64,000 nt of DNA from Ancistrus triradiatus (lineage: Eukaryota; Chordata; Actinopteri; Siluriformes; Loricariidae): assembly GCA_025084515.1 (NCBI GenBank), contig JAJAGP010000182.1:1-64000 (forward strand), given 5' to 3'. Position numbers and translations under genes: made by a program. The notes below the pieces were generated by a model. The model was given only the letters and a program-made list of their open reading frames with translations, ran no database searches and was not told where the DNA came from. Of the stretch, positions 42,501-47,029 are shown piece by piece (position 1 is the first letter of the stretch; each line of letters opens with the position of its first letter).

Positions 42501-45500
42501 GATGTGCATACTTTCACATTTTATTCACATTTTAGTTGAACTTGACTCCATGACTTTAGTTTCGTCTTAGATTTACATCTACGCCACCAAAGGAAGGGTT
42601 GGGTCCCTTTTTTGATCTTGGTCCTCCCAAGGTTTTCTTCCTATACCACTTAGGGAGTTTTTCCCTTGCCACTGTCCGCCCTACGCTTGCTCAATTTGGA
42701 TGGACGGTAGTTTTAGGAGATAATCTAAACTTGTCAGTGCTTTTGGAATGACAATGCTCCATTGTAAAAAGCACTATCTAATAGATCTGACTTGACTTGA
42801 CTTGACTCTGGTGGTATCGGACTAAATATGCCGATATGCATATTTTTTTAACATGATTTTATACAGATTTTATTTATCTGGTAAATTTTACTTAGTTTCT
42901 TTTTTTGGACTAGTACTGTAGACTTATTGACTAGACAAATTATTTTTCATTCCTTAGATTTATAGAGTATATTAACTTAGATTTTTTTGAGTCTTTGCCT
43001 CCCAAGTTTCCTTCCTTATATCGTTAGTGAGTTTTTCCTTGCCATTCTGGCTGCTCAGTTTGGATTGCCTTAGATAGTAGAAGAAATCTAAATTGCAACG
43101 ATCCTGAGACATGCTCCATTGTAAAAAACCCGCACTATAGAAATAGCTGCGACTTGTGACACCCGATGCAAGGCGGGAAGCCAACCCTAGGCCAAGAGCG
43201 CCAGTCCATCACTTTGCATATGCACACACATAGGCGGGGAATTTTGATCTCGAAGCCATGCACTAACCCCTGCACCCCCGTTATGCCCACGTGTAAGTGG
43301 TATGATATGTAAATGGGACGAAATTTGTGTAATAATTATGTATTATACAGTACATAAGTATACGTTTTAAGTAGAAGTAGGTTTTAAGTAGACAAGATTT
43401 GACCGAATTATTGACAATGGGATTCGTGTCCCCCTGATTGTTTTTTGCACACTTTTTCTATGGAAATAACACAACTTAATGAAGGCACACTACTTCCTCT
43501 TAGCTCCATGAGACTTCATCGCCCGTCGACGAACTATGTGTGCTGTAAGTTCCAAAGCAACAGAAAAATCTGACTCTAATTAGTCTAATGCATTCCCTCT
43601 TGAACTGCCCTGTATGCAGGCTTTGAAACAGCATGAGAAGAAACAGTTGGGAACAGTTTCTTTTACGATTAAAAGCACTTTTATACCTGTAGCCTGAATA
43701 AACTCAAGACACATTCAGTACTCTCTGACGGCATTCTCTTGCAGCGCTACTGCATGTATGGAAAACCACAAAGAGGAGAGCAAAGAAGAAAAAAAGATAG
43801 TCTATGTCTGACCGTGTGCTGTTGATCACAGGCTTTTCATTGTGAAGCCACTCTATGACAGGAGGAGGTTTGGCAGAGAACTGGCAGTGGAACACAGCCT
43901 CTTCATTTTTCAACACCACCTGATCCTCTGGAGCCACTAGCACACGAGGAATGGTCTTATCTGAGCCACAAAGAGAGAAAGAAAGGTGTGAGATGTTCTG
44001 CCACTTCATTAGAAGAACAGATGGAGGTAAAAGGACAGATGGCCATAGGTAGATGAAGTCATCTATCCTTGAAATATTTACAAAGACACACATACTTCAT
44101 ACTTTCATTATTGAAAGCTGTTGACAGCAGCAACTTATCCCTTGGTTTGAAAAAAAAAGTTACACACTTTCATCTCAATAAACCAGGTCAGTATGCAGCA
44201 GTGCAGGACACATGCTCTCACTGTACTGCAAGATATTAGACAGAACCACACACAGACCTGTACCATTCCCACTGAAACAAACTGGATTTGAGTGTGTGAA
44301 AGCTTTGCATAAAATAAAGCACTCTATAATCCTCCCAACAATCCATAAAAAGATAGGTGATAAATCTGATCTTACTACACCACTTTCTTGCTCCTTTTCT
44401 GTGCTGCATTGTGCACTCTTGCTCTATCCTTTCTGTGTATGTAAGGCTACATCTATGTTCTGATGCCCTTTAAGGTAAGAACATATGCAATGTGTAGGTG
44501 TGCAGTGCAGAGCTGCCTGAGATGTGGCATTAGTGTTCACCACGTTATCCGATAAGGAGTACCCGAAGCACAAGTACGCCATCATCTACATGTTCATTTA
44601 TAGAATTTTGCAGCCAGCCTTACCCAGAGTACTTAATGGTCTAAGAACACCATGCAACTATTAAGTAGTTGAGGTGTTCTAGGCAAAAAAACTCAGAGCG
44701 GCAAGACATATTACACTACATACAAGAACAGAGTAAGAGTTGGAGTTTTTTAAATTTGTTTAAAAATGTATGTGTAAGGGAGGCACAGTGGCGCTGTGTT
44801 TAGCATTGCTAACCAAGAGCACCCACAAGCCATGGCATTTCAGAGATGTTCCGACCAAGTCGTTTGGTCAAAGTTTCTCAAGAAAATACATTTCAATTAT
44901 ATTATTTAATGAAGAGAAGTAAACAGCATGCAGTCACAAGGTCACTTGTCACTGCCAGTGATAGTTTTGTCGGTCGATGTCATAACAGTACTGACTGCAG
45001 CAATCTCAGAGAAGCGTTTAACTCTAACATGTATTTAAATACACATAAATACACACCCATTCTAATACCTCTAAACCTAGTACCGTATTTTTCGGACCAT
45101 AAGGCGCACTTAAAATCCTTTAACTTTCTCAAAAATCGACAGTGCGCCTTTAAATGCGGTGCGCCTAATGTATGAATTAATTCTGGTTGTGCTTTCTGAC
45201 CTAGAACCGATTGTAGATGGTACACGGCGCTCATAAATCTGTCAAAATGTTTTAGCACGGCCTTGGTAAGTTACGAAGCTTATGTCAACCGTAGTGCTCA
45301 TCATATCGGAATTAATACGGTATGTGCTTCAGCATTAGGGTACGTGCATTCATTCATTCATTTTCGAAGCGGATTTCAAACTCAACGCTATCAGTCACGC
45401 AGTACAACATGGACATAGAGCAGCTGCGAGAGAATTCAACATTAACGAATCAATGATACGGAAGTGGAGGAAGCAAGAAGACGCCCTGCGCCAGGTAAAG

Positions 45501-46749
45501 ACCAAACTGAGGTTCCGACGGAACTTAAGAGTTTTGTTTCATTTAATGCGTCTTATAACCCGGCTTATAGACCCGTTAGCAGTCGATCGTTGATATTGCG
45601 TCTTATAATCCGGTACGCTTTATAGTCCGAAAAATACGGTATATGCTACAGATAGAGCAACAGCATGAAACTGAATTGAATCGCTTTGATCACATTTGTA
45701 TTTTAGTGCTCAAGACCGGACTTGAGACCATAAACGAGCAGTCTCGGTCTCGTCTTGATCTCAAACTCATGTGGACGCTGTATCATCTCAGTCTCGGGGT
45801 AAGATGGACTCAGAAATTGTTGTCGAGACCAGCCGAGTCCAATGCGTCTGTCTGGGGTAACGTTAATTGTAAACTGATTTTTTTCCTAACGTTACTGAAT
45901 ATCAACAATCCATGAAAACAGAATAAATCAGTCCTTTCTCTACTTGCCTAAATAAAATCTGCAAAAAAAAGGATAGAATGAATGTTGTTGCTAAATTCAG
46001 TTTACTTTATGTGGTGACTTCTGATTAAGTTTGAGAGAACAAAGGAAACAGAATCATCACCATCATTTGCTTCCAAAAGTTTCATTGCCTTAGTTTGACT
46101 AAGATTATAATATAATAATAAATAATGTCGGATTCGACTACTAAAAGTTTTGGTCTTGACTTGGTTCTAGCAGTCTTGACTACAACATTGGTCACACACA
46201 CATGTACACACACTTAGCCATACCTATTATTTGAAGGGTGAAGTTGGTATGGCTGCAAAGTTGTCCGGCACCATTGCGAGCACAACAGCTGTACGTGCCT
46301 GAGTCTTGAGGAACTGGCTTTGTCAGGGTCAGACGTCTCTCCTTAACAGATAATGATACTCCATCTTTGTACCATTTACTATTCGGCCTGTCCAGGGGTA
46401 CAAACATTTTCATGTTTACACTTCACAAAAGATTTAAACACATATCTTTTATGACAACAAAATACTGTCACAAATAACACTAATCAACTTACTATGCAAT
46501 TCTGAAATATTTAATTGTTTATTGACAATAGGTTTACACAATTTCCCCAAAATTTAGTAACTTAAACATTCATATCTCTATATAAAATCTATCTGTAATG
46601 TCTGCCTGTCTATCTGTCTGTCTGTCTGTCTGTTTCTATCTACATAGAAGGGTTAAAAAATGGCTTTCTGTCCTTCATAAGCTCATATGTCCAGTGCAAA
46701 TCTGAGAAAGAAAATGTCTTGGTGTATCTTTTTTTATCATTGTTAAAAA

Positions 46750-46801
<52 letters not shown>

Positions 46802-47029
46802 TTTAAGATTCAGTCAAATGCTAGTATGTTCACTTATCACGTTTCAGGTAACTGCAGTACTGTGCCGTCTTCTGAAGATCTCAAGACATGGGTAAATATA
46901 GAAAGAAGTAGATATTACAGTCTCACCTTGGGTGTCCATCAATCTGGCACTGTAGGATGATTTGTTGAGCCTCATCAATCTCCTGTACAGATGCAGGTTC
47001 TTTCAGAGTCACTGGCCCACTCTCAAGCC
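7463..47029 (-). CDS. ptk7: ptk7, inactive receptor tyrosine kinase 7 (5' partial, 18 exons seen)
   Basis: PTK7 is a single-pass membrane pseudokinase with seven Ig domains that acts in planar cell polarity, Wnt signalling and cell migration. The exons in order (47029-46927, 46387-46224, 43960-43813, 39708-39578, 34697-34411, 33020-32882, 31876-31741, 30438-30319, 28110-27961, 25220-25076, 24936-24809, 19702-19488, 12804-12649, 12549-12317, 10674-10609, 10516-10365, 9995-9817, 7623-7463) give a protein that aligns to human PTK7 from Ig2 to the C-terminus. All introns use GT-AG and phases match. The signal peptide and Ig1 exons are not in the window. Three exons contain extra bases that break the frame (see their entries), probably assembly error. 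The pseudokinase has the K and HKD residues but ALG in place of DFG. Teleosts have ptk7a and ptk7b and I cannot tell which this is. Confidence 0.95.
7858..8790 (-). mobile_element. Tc1-like element relic, family D
   Basis: In reverse orientation it shows the classic Tc1 noncoding-strand text: 'gcaattacagcttccagtcttcttgggtatgatggcacaag', 'catgacactgccaccaccatgtgtgatg', 'catcagaccagagaatcttgttgctcacagtctgag', and the terminal 'aagggtctgaatacttatg'. The transposase reading is broken by many indels. It lies in the last ptk7 intron, close to the final exon. Confidence 0.75.
8791..9816 (-). other. ptk7 intron, rest
   Basis: AT-rich sequence with no reading frame or RNA gene that I can support. Part of it has short inverted similarity ('cactgaaaaatacttgtaggattt' versus 'tcctgtaggattttttt') that may mark an old MITE, which I did not delimit. 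Confidence 0.3.
9817..9995 (-). CDS. ptk7: ptk7 exon: activation segment to αF/αG
   Basis: It reads SEYYHYRQMLIPLRWMPAES and then FSTKSDVWAFGVMMWEVFSHGELP, the conserved P-loop-distal core with RWMPAE (APE equivalent) and SDVWAFG. It ends at DEVLE plus the first base of a Gly codon before GTAAGA. The acceptor AG (9997-9996) follows a long (CT)n/(GT)n tract directly. Confidence 0.95.
9998..10049. repeat. (GA)n(CA)n microsatellite serving as 3' splice-site tract
   Basis: On the plus strand there is a (GA) run 9998-10035 followed by (CA) 10036-10049. Read on the ptk7 strand this is (TG)n(TC)n immediately upstream of the CAG acceptor, so the repeat supplies the whole polypyrimidine tract. Confidence 0.95.
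10365..10516 (-). CDS. ptk7: ptk7 exon: catalytic loop and ALG motif
   Basis: It begins MSICAQVAAGMEHLSNQRFV, then HKDLAARNCL, and later VKISALGLSKDVYD. HKD replaces HRD as in human PTK7, with Asp and Asn retained. ALG replaces the DFG motif, the hallmark lesion of this pseudokinase. The donor is GTATGC at 10364-10363, and the exon ends in phase 2, completing a Ser codon with the next exon. Confidence 0.95.
10609..10674 (-). CDS. ptk7: ptk7 22-codon exon after the kinase hinge
   Basis: A 66-bp phase 0 exon reading GDLKQFLRISTSKPQSISTK then TE, equivalent to human GDLKQFLRISKSKDEKL...STKQK but shorter by several residues in the middle. It has an AG acceptor at 10676-10675 and a GTAAGG donor. 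It is too short to show as an open frame and was found from the flanking exons. Confidence 0.93.
10715..11702 (+). mobile_element. Tc1/mariner family A, internally deleted (988 bp)
   Basis: The element runs from CAGTGGGGCAAAAAG to its inverted copy ending CCCCACTG, each flanked by TA (10713-10714 and 11703-11704). The inverted repeats are about 200 bp. The plus-strand transposase starts at 11079 (MAKTKELMKDTRKKVVDLHQ, then an HTH with GKQVGVNKST) and a catalytic piece occurs at 11279-11566 (GGGNIMLWGCFSAKGTGRLI). The middle and the C-terminal catalytic part are deleted, so it is non-autonomous. It lies in the ptk7 intron between the exons at 12317 and 10674. Confidence 0.9.
12317..12549 (-). 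CDS. ptk7: ptk7 exon: N-lobe with glycine loop and VLVK lysine
   Basis: It reads GKGQFGEVFLAKAQGIEEGE, VVLVKSLQSRDELSQAEFK, EMFGKLNHTNVVRLLGLCRD and ends EPHYMILEYVEL at a GTAAAA donor in phase 0. The glycine loop here is GKGQFGEV, which fits the canonical GxGxFGxV pattern. Human PTK7 has GKSEFGEV. The VAIK lysine is retained (VLVK). Confidence 0.95.
12649..12804 (-). CDS. ptk7: ptk7 exon: juxtamembrane linker to kinase start
   Basis: It reads GGAVQQNGQTTAEIQEEVAL, TNLETV and then MDKFHFPRADLQAITTLG, matching human PLQNGQPSAEIQEEVALTSL and KMHFPRSSLQPITTLG. The acceptor AG is at 12806-12805 and the donor GTCAGT at 12648. Both boundaries are in phase 1. Confidence 0.95.
12871..13510. repeat. 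Degraded MITE related to 27196-27801
   Basis: It starts 'cagtggacacctcggttctcgaccacctcagaactcg' and shares with the better copy the segments 'gttaccattagcagcta' and 'ttatgatggattngttggaacat..cataaatcag'. A V-SINE piece ('ccggtttcctactacagtccaaagacatgtatt') sits inside at about 13260-13310. The right end is not clear. Confidence 0.55.
13511..14621 (-). other. ptk7 intron, no feature resolved
   Basis: No exon, RNA gene or delimited repeat is visible. The reverse open frame at 13790-14056 resembles nothing I know. Text near 13670-13750 ('acactcttctcttaacat...gaactgtgcactc...ccagtgagattccagagaaa') recurs near 23080-23215, so part is an undelimited interspersed repeat. Confidence 0.35.
14622..14768 (+). 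repeat. V-SINE (DANA/Mermaid-type) copy
   Basis: It carries the typical 'cagtggctagtgttgttgcctcacagctcc', 'gggtttgagtcc' B-box-like, 'tgtctgtgtggagt..gatgttctacctgtctatgcgtgggcttcc' and 'gagtactcc' segments of teleost V-SINEs. It is diverged from the consensus I remember. Confidence 0.65.
14934..15170. repeat. C-rich minisatellite plus SINE, duplicated block copy 1
   Basis: A (CCCCCG)n run at 14934-14978 is followed by 'ccttccaatgataactataatgggaaggaaacccgagcacaacc' and then a reverse-strand copy of the tRNA-derived SINE (about 15035-15155) ending in repeated 'ccacagacca'. The same order recurs at 15365-15568. Confidence 0.8.
15365..15568. repeat. Duplicated block copy 2 (C-rich run plus reverse SINE)
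   Basis: It repeats the block at 14934-15170, about 430 bp apart, with small deletions: 'ccatgtaactatatgggaaggaaacccgagcataacc', then the reverse SINE missing several bases, then 'ccacagaccacagaccacag'. The order and the shared tail show direct tandem duplication of the SINE-containing segment. Confidence 0.8.
15569..17357 (-). other. ptk7 intron, no feature resolved
   Basis: No conserved peptide, RNA gene or named transposon is visible. The reading frames at 16225-16730 are isolated and unrecognised. Confidence 0.35.
17358..19113 (-). mobile_element. Tc1/mariner family B element with broken transposase
   Basis: The ends CAGTGGTGTGAAAAAGTG (17358) and CACACCACTG (19113) are flanked by TA on both sides. 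The minus strand carries a Tc1 transposase starting at 18741 (MPRSKEIQEQLRKKVIEICQ, then an HTH with LGLQQTTVRAIIHKWRRRGT and RSGRPTKI). Its catalytic part is at 18100-17807 (GGGSVMVWGCFAASGPGRLA and the second aspartate region LQQDNDSEHT). A homopolymer-rich T/G tract at 18392-18523 interrupts it between the DNA-binding and catalytic parts, and the frame is broken. Confidence 0.9.
18392..18523. repeat. Poly(T)/(G) low-complexity tract inside Tc1 element
   Basis: About 130 bases made almost only of T and G runs, ending in a run of more than 30 T. It replaces the expected transposase linker sequence. The run structure looks like a mis-assembled or slipped homopolymer. Confidence 0.85.
19488..19702 (-). 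CDS. ptk7: ptk7 transmembrane/juxtamembrane exon, with frame-breaking extra bases
   Basis: The acceptor AG at 19704-19703 and the donor GTGTGT at 19487-19486 fit phase 1 on both sides. Pieces in different frames match PTK7: MTRTIGLSVGAA (start of the membrane helix), AYII, LIVL, CKKRRK, and GEEPEMECLN just before the donor. Human PTK7 has IQTIGLSVGAAVAYIIAVLG and PEGEEPEMECLNG at the same places. At least five single extra bases lie between these pieces (for example CAAAGATG, CTGGTTG, ATCCGC, AAATGC, CTGGATGG). Because nearly all are insertions, sequencing error is likelier than gene decay. Confidence 0.88.
20145..20350 (+). repeat. tRNA-derived SINE, well-preserved copy
   Basis: The head is 'gggactgtggtagcctagcgggtaaggtactgg' with an A-box-like segment and B-box 'gggttcaaatcc'. 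The body is 'cctctgccaagctgccactgttgggtc' and the 3' end is 'gtcgctctggataagggcgtctgctaaatg' followed by 'taaatgtaaaatgtaaa'. It serves as the reference for the other copies in this window. Confidence 0.85.
20371..20850. mobile_element. Tc1-like relic with FQQDN motif
   Basis: Plus-strand text around 20520-20640 encodes a decayed 'IFQQDNTPCHITEIL' segment followed by an 'EEHGQE' region. This corresponds to the second aspartate and downstream part of a Tc1-like transposase. Flanking 'aatcagcaataatattaaaacccacc' and 'attggtggtgcataa' resemble ends of a common fish element. It is heavily broken. Confidence 0.5.
21230..22842 (-). mobile_element. Tc1/mariner family A copy, heavily corrupted
   Basis: The left end is CAGTGGGGCAAAAAAGTATTTAG preceded by TA. 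The right side reaches 'ttatttnccaccataatttacaattaaattctttaaaaatcctacaatgtgatttcctggattttttttct' and then stops before the terminal repeat. Inside, many small insertions and an unrelated-looking stretch (about 22110-22540) replace the transposase. A start resembling 'MARQRAVEG' is visible near 21633 on the plus strand, so internal pieces seem to be in mixed orientation. Confidence 0.7.
23265..23450 (-). repeat. tRNA-derived SINE, reverse orientation
   Basis: It reads, reversed, from the 3' tail ('tttacagcatttagcagacgcccttatccagagcgactta') to the tRNA-like head ('ctagactaccactgtc'). It lacks part of the 'cctctgcc...ccagaaggtcc' body. Confidence 0.8.
23572..24341. mobile_element. Non-autonomous hAT-like element with 8-bp target duplication
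   Basis: The element begins TAGTGTTGTAGTCAAGACTG and ends with the imperfect inverted copy (…CTTGAGTACTACAAAACTA). It is flanked on both sides by the same 8 bases GTCTGGAC (23564-23571 and 24342-24349). An 8-bp duplication and a TAG-type end fit the hAT superfamily. No transposase frame is present. A related sequence is at about 45704-46190. Confidence 0.75.
24809..24936 (-). CDS. ptk7: ptk7 exon: Ig7 second half
   Basis: It reads FKSMPNGSLVITDVTTDDTG, KYTCIAGNSCSIKDSVAQLY and VI. It carries the second Ig cysteine in YTCIAGN, identical to the human motif. Acceptor AG at 24938-24937, donor GTTAGT. It joins in phase 2 to the previous exon and in phase 1 to the transmembrane exon. Confidence 0.95.
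25076..25220 (-). CDS. ptk7: ptk7 exon: Ig7 first half
   Basis: It reads YTEFKLEPEYTTLYQGQTAI, MHCQATGDPQPYIQWIVKD and KPLSGSGG. The first Ig cysteine (HCQA) and core Trp (IQW) are present. Human has GDPKPLIQW here, where MT1-MMP cleaves between P and L, and this protein has GDPQPYIQW. Confidence 0.95.
25428..26941 (-). mobile_element. Tc1/mariner family A, full-length copy (1514 bp)
   Basis: It is bounded by CAGTGGGGCAAAAAAG and its inverted copy, with TA on each side (25426-25427 and 26942-26943). The inverted repeats are about 210 bp and differ at only a few positions. The minus-strand transposase starts near 26577 (MAKTKE type) and ends in the frame 26091-25639. That frame holds the catalytic half: FQHDNDSKHTARATKEWL and SPDLNPIENVWRELK, the second Asp and the Glu of the DD34E triad. 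The reading is broken into several frames, so it is not active. It lies in the ptk7 intron just upstream of the Ig7 exon. Confidence 0.93.
27196..27801. repeat. MITE with CAGTGGTACCTC inverted repeats
   Basis: The left end CAGTGGTACCTCAGTT and the right end AGAGGTACCACTG form a 12-13 bp inverted repeat, flanked by TA. No coding sequence is present. A decayed relative is at 12871-13510. Confidence 0.75.
27961..28110 (-). CDS. ptk7: ptk7 exon: Ig6 second half
   Basis: It reads GSALPSHVKQRNGSLQFGKV, TQSDAGNYTCIASNSLQGEI and RAYVFLTAG. Human has SSLPEWV, DAGNYTCIASN and GQIRAHVQLTVA. Acceptor AG at 28112-28111, donor GTGAGA. Phase 1 on both sides. Confidence 0.95.
28265..29345. repeat. AAC/AAT-rich low-complexity region, interrupted
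   Basis: Imperfect CAA/TAA/CAG triplets run 28265-28375 and resume at 28985-29345, with a SINE and a DNA-transposon piece between them. The run gives asparagine-rich chance frames (for example 28984-29166) with no sign of being genes. Confidence 0.8.
28373..28990 (+). repeat. tRNA-derived SINE split by a DNA transposon
   Basis: SINE sequence runs 28373-28487 up to 'cacaattgcttggattgta'. It resumes at about 28930 with 'tcaattgcaagtcgctctggataaggatgtctgctaaatg'. The intervening 28488-28929 begins 'caaccccaaatcataaaaaagttgagatggg', the start of the Tc1-like family also seen at 3194-4020, and stops within the transposase N-terminus. The SINE is therefore older than the insertion. Confidence 0.8.
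29575..29745 (-). repeat. Interspersed repeat ('gacttgacttg' tail family), reverse
   Basis: Reverse complement of the family seen at 41098-41231, 42590-42800 and 53625-53731. It reads 'caagtcaaggcagatttatttatatagcactttttacaatgg' to 'ggaaaaactccctaaacgttataaggaaaaaaccttgggagg'. I do not know its class. The tail of TTGAC units suggests a retroposon-like 3' end, but this is inference. Confidence 0.65.
30319..30438 (-). CDS. ptk7: ptk7 exon: Ig6 first half
   Basis: It reads EKLKFTPPPQASQCLQLHRE, ASVQCSATGRQTPNVYWTRA. Human starts EKLKFTPPPQPQQC and has VPCSATGREKPTIKWERA. The exon begins in phase 1 after AG at 30440-30439 and ends at GTGAGA. Confidence 0.95.
30731..31631. repeat. MITE-like repeat with TACAGTATAACTTG-type ends
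   Basis: The left end 'tacggtacaaacttgctatcttgcccatg' and the right end, read inverted, 'tacagtataacttgggtatctcggcccc' resemble each other, with TA at both edges. The central part (31090-31620) is shared with 37385-37835, including 'gttacttgcgttgttgggttcaaataacaca' and 'ccaacacatttactaatatgcc'. No transposase is seen. It lies between two Ig exons. Confidence 0.55.
31741..31876 (-). CDS. ptk7: ptk7 exon: Ig5 second half
   Basis: It reads DTRYQLFPNGTLRINSVEVY, DGVTYNCVCKTVGG and QAKVTILG. Human has DSRFEVFKNGTLRINSVEVYDG. It is phase 0 at its start (AG at 31878-31877) and phase 1 at its GTGAGT donor. No frame errors. Confidence 0.95.
32882..33020 (-). CDS. ptk7: ptk7 exon: Ig5 first half, two extra bases
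   Basis: In phase with the previous exon it starts GPPEWATKPQ, matching human TVPSWLKKPQ. After one extra base (in CCAGGAACACTG) it continues NTEMEEGQPGFLHCHAQVTP (human LEEGKPGYLDCLTQATP). After a second (in ACCCGCCAAGG) it reads KVTWYRNTQEISDG. The length of 139 bp minus two insertions restores the phase 0 end expected by the next exon. The donor is GTCAGC, weaker than the others. Confidence 0.88.
34411..34697 (-). CDS. ptk7: ptk7 exon: Ig4, multiple frame breaks
   Basis: It starts EIQEM (human EIEDM) after AG at 34699-34698 and ends GDVTVTVTG before GTGAGT. In different frames between these are GKHVT, PEIWW, GRVHT, VGDSG and YSCVAT-like segments, corresponding to human RVTC, PSVWW, GRVY, ESDAG and VYTCHAA. 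The length of 287 bp does not fit the phases on each side. At least four small insertions are needed (for example GGACATGTAC for a DSGMYSC codon run, and CACAGAATAAGG). The whole Ig4 domain is encoded by this one exon. Confidence 0.85.
35383..35600 (-). repeat. V-SINE (Mermaid-type), reverse orientation
   Basis: Reverse of the teleost V-SINE. It shows 'ggagtaaacccacacaacatggggaggaaatgcagactt', 'ggggattgaacccaggacctttctcgctgtg', and 'gacagtgctacccatcaagctaccgtgccacc' at the head. Confidence 0.75.
35792..37362 (-). mobile_element. Tc1/mariner family A copy with many small insertions
   Basis: It is bounded by CAGTGGGGCAAAAAAAG (TA before) and a decayed right end 'actaaatacttttttataccctg' followed by TA. 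The layout equals 25428-26941, but many homopolymers and dinucleotides are one or two bases longer ('aaaaaaagtattttagtcagtccactgatttgtg'). Minus-strand transposase pieces are 36558-36352 and 36324-36049 (ARAMKEWLRKKHFQG). It is dead as written. Confidence 0.85.
37385..37835. repeat. Second copy of the 31090-31620 repeat
   Basis: It shares 'aaaatgtatatttagaatcactggtataatctgaca', 'cttgcgttgttgggttcaaataacaca', 'catcccaccactaacaaggggcca', and 'ggtggcgagagataaggttggtgagataacaggggccaagatgaca' with the copy in the intron between exons 31741 and 30438. It is shorter in the middle, and its right end is overrun by the Tc1 element at 37843. Confidence 0.7.
37843..39465 (+). mobile_element. Tc1/mariner family C, near full length, dead transposase
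   Basis: The ends are CAGTGCTGCTTGAAAGTTTGTGAACCC and …CACCACTG with TA on each side. The transposase starts at 38211 (MARTKK) and a frame change leads into the long frame ending at 38659: HTH (FGLHQSTVRQIMYKS), RSGRPTKITLRARR, a second HTH (DSTIRRTLNNNGV) and GYWKNVL. The next codon is TGA where Tc1 enzymes have Trp before the first catalytic Asp (MDETKIEL follows). Later pieces include the DNDPKHTS-like region near 38945 and a GHTRY end near 39245. Confidence 0.9.
39578..39708 (-). CDS. ptk7: ptk7 exon: Ig3 second half
   Basis: It reads TIVYDNGTLHITQVKGRITG, QYKCVAHYGNDRQVHVEASL and HIAG. Human has VFANGSLLLTQVRP, GIYRCIGQG and LEATLHLA. The second Ig cysteine is present. Acceptor AG at 39710-39709, donor GTAAGA. 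Phases fit both neighbours. Confidence 0.95.
40010..40660 (-). pseudogene. Relic of a repetitive ORF (FHKxI...QGxWNPSxLAD type)
   Basis: Minus-strand fragments in several frames read VNAMNKESDGFHSLRQMFPR, VGPHIMQVISDKEFEDLLVE and EWKAFKDVV. Further along (about 40230-40020) they read DEREFHKHIVTMEKHRQGNW, NPSVLAD, TLTREAPDAEY. I recall closely similar segments in uncharacterised repeated proteins of insects and fish (for example 'RFHQDI..RYQGKWNPSMLADYCW'), of unknown origin. Stops and frameshifts make it a fossil. The naming is from memory and unverified. Confidence 0.5.
41098..41231 (+). repeat. Interspersed repeat with TTGAC tail
   Basis: It reads 'ctgtcgccctaggcttgctcaatttgggattggacgtagatattaggagatcatctaaacttg...gccattgtaaaaagcgctatataaatagatctgacttgacttgacttg'. 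It gives the uninterrupted form of the sequence into which the element at 53732 inserted. Confidence 0.7.
42140..42800 (+). repeat. Longer copy of the TTGAC-tail repeat family
   Basis: The head (42165-42360) 'aactacattttctcttttctctccgagcttgtgttctggtaccagttgcagcccc' is repeated in part at 42385-42570. It is followed by 'aaggttttcttcctataccacttagggagtttttcccttgccactgt' and the common tail ending in 'gacttgacttgacttg'. It is homologous to 53440-53731. Confidence 0.65.
42955..43160 (+). repeat. Diverged TTGAC-tail repeat
   Basis: It contains 'gtttccttccttatatcgttagtgagtttttccttgccattctggctgctcagtttggatt' and 'gctccattgtaaaaaacccgcactatagaaatagctgcgacttg', an older copy of the same family. It is followed by a piece of another repeat ('gatgcaaggcgggaagccaaccc...gccagtccatc'). 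Confidence 0.55.
43813..43960 (-). CDS. ptk7: ptk7 exon: Ig3 first half
   Basis: It reads DKTIPRVLVAPEDQVVLKNE, EAVFHCQFSAKPPPVIEWLH and NEKPVINSTR. Human has RVVLAPQDVVV, EEAMFHCQFSAQPPPSLQWL. The first Ig cysteine and Trp are present. AG at 43962-43961, donor GTCAGA. Confidence 0.95.
45082..45641 (+). mobile_element. pogo/Tigger-like deletion derivative, copy 1 (560 bp)
   Basis: Inverted repeats TACCGTATTTTTCGGACCATAAGGCGCAC and …CCGAAAAATACGGTA bound it. It encodes only the N-terminal DNA-binding part of a CENP-B/pogo-like transposase (frames containing NAISHAVQHGHRAA and REFNINESMIRKWRKQEDALRQVK in the second copy). It then jumps at 'cttaagagttt' to the 3' noncoding end. It has the same length and the same internal junction as 53732-54291. 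Confidence 0.85.
45704..46190. repeat. Relative of the hAT-like element at 23572
   Basis: The right end 'tggtcttgacttggttctagcagtcttgactacaaca' is the inverted form of the left end at 23572. The left end 'tagtgctcaagaccggacttgagacc' is weaker. An internal match ('cagaatcatcaccatcatttgcttcc...tagtttgactaagattataatata') supports kinship. I could not define a target duplication here. Confidence 0.6.
46224..46387 (-). CDS. ptk7: ptk7 exon: Ig2 second half
   Basis: It reads PNSKWYKDGVSLSVKERRLT, LTKPVPQDSGTYSCCARNGA, GQLCSHTNFTLQII. Human has YQWFRDG, SSKERNLTL, SGLYSCCAHSAFGQACSSQNFTLSI, so the unusual CC and the extra cysteine are conserved. AG at 46389-46388, donor GTATGG. Confidence 0.95.
46613..46633. 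repeat. (CTGT)n microsatellite
   Basis: About five tetranucleotide units in the ptk7 intron. Confidence 0.8.
46755..46793. repeat. (TA)n microsatellite
   Basis: About twenty perfect TA units flanked by A and T runs. It is an intronic cruciform-prone tract between the two Ig2 exons. Confidence 0.95.
46927..47029 (-). CDS. ptk7: ptk7 exon: Ig2 first half (most 5' exon seen)
   Basis: It reads LESGPVTLKEPASVQEIDEA then QQIILQCQIDGHP. Human has IEAGPVVLKHPASEAEIQPQTQVTLRCHIDGHP. It begins in phase 1 with GG, completing the Trp codon seen at the same place in human PTK7. AG at 47031-47030, donor GTGAGA. Human exon order makes this exon 3. Confidence 0.93.
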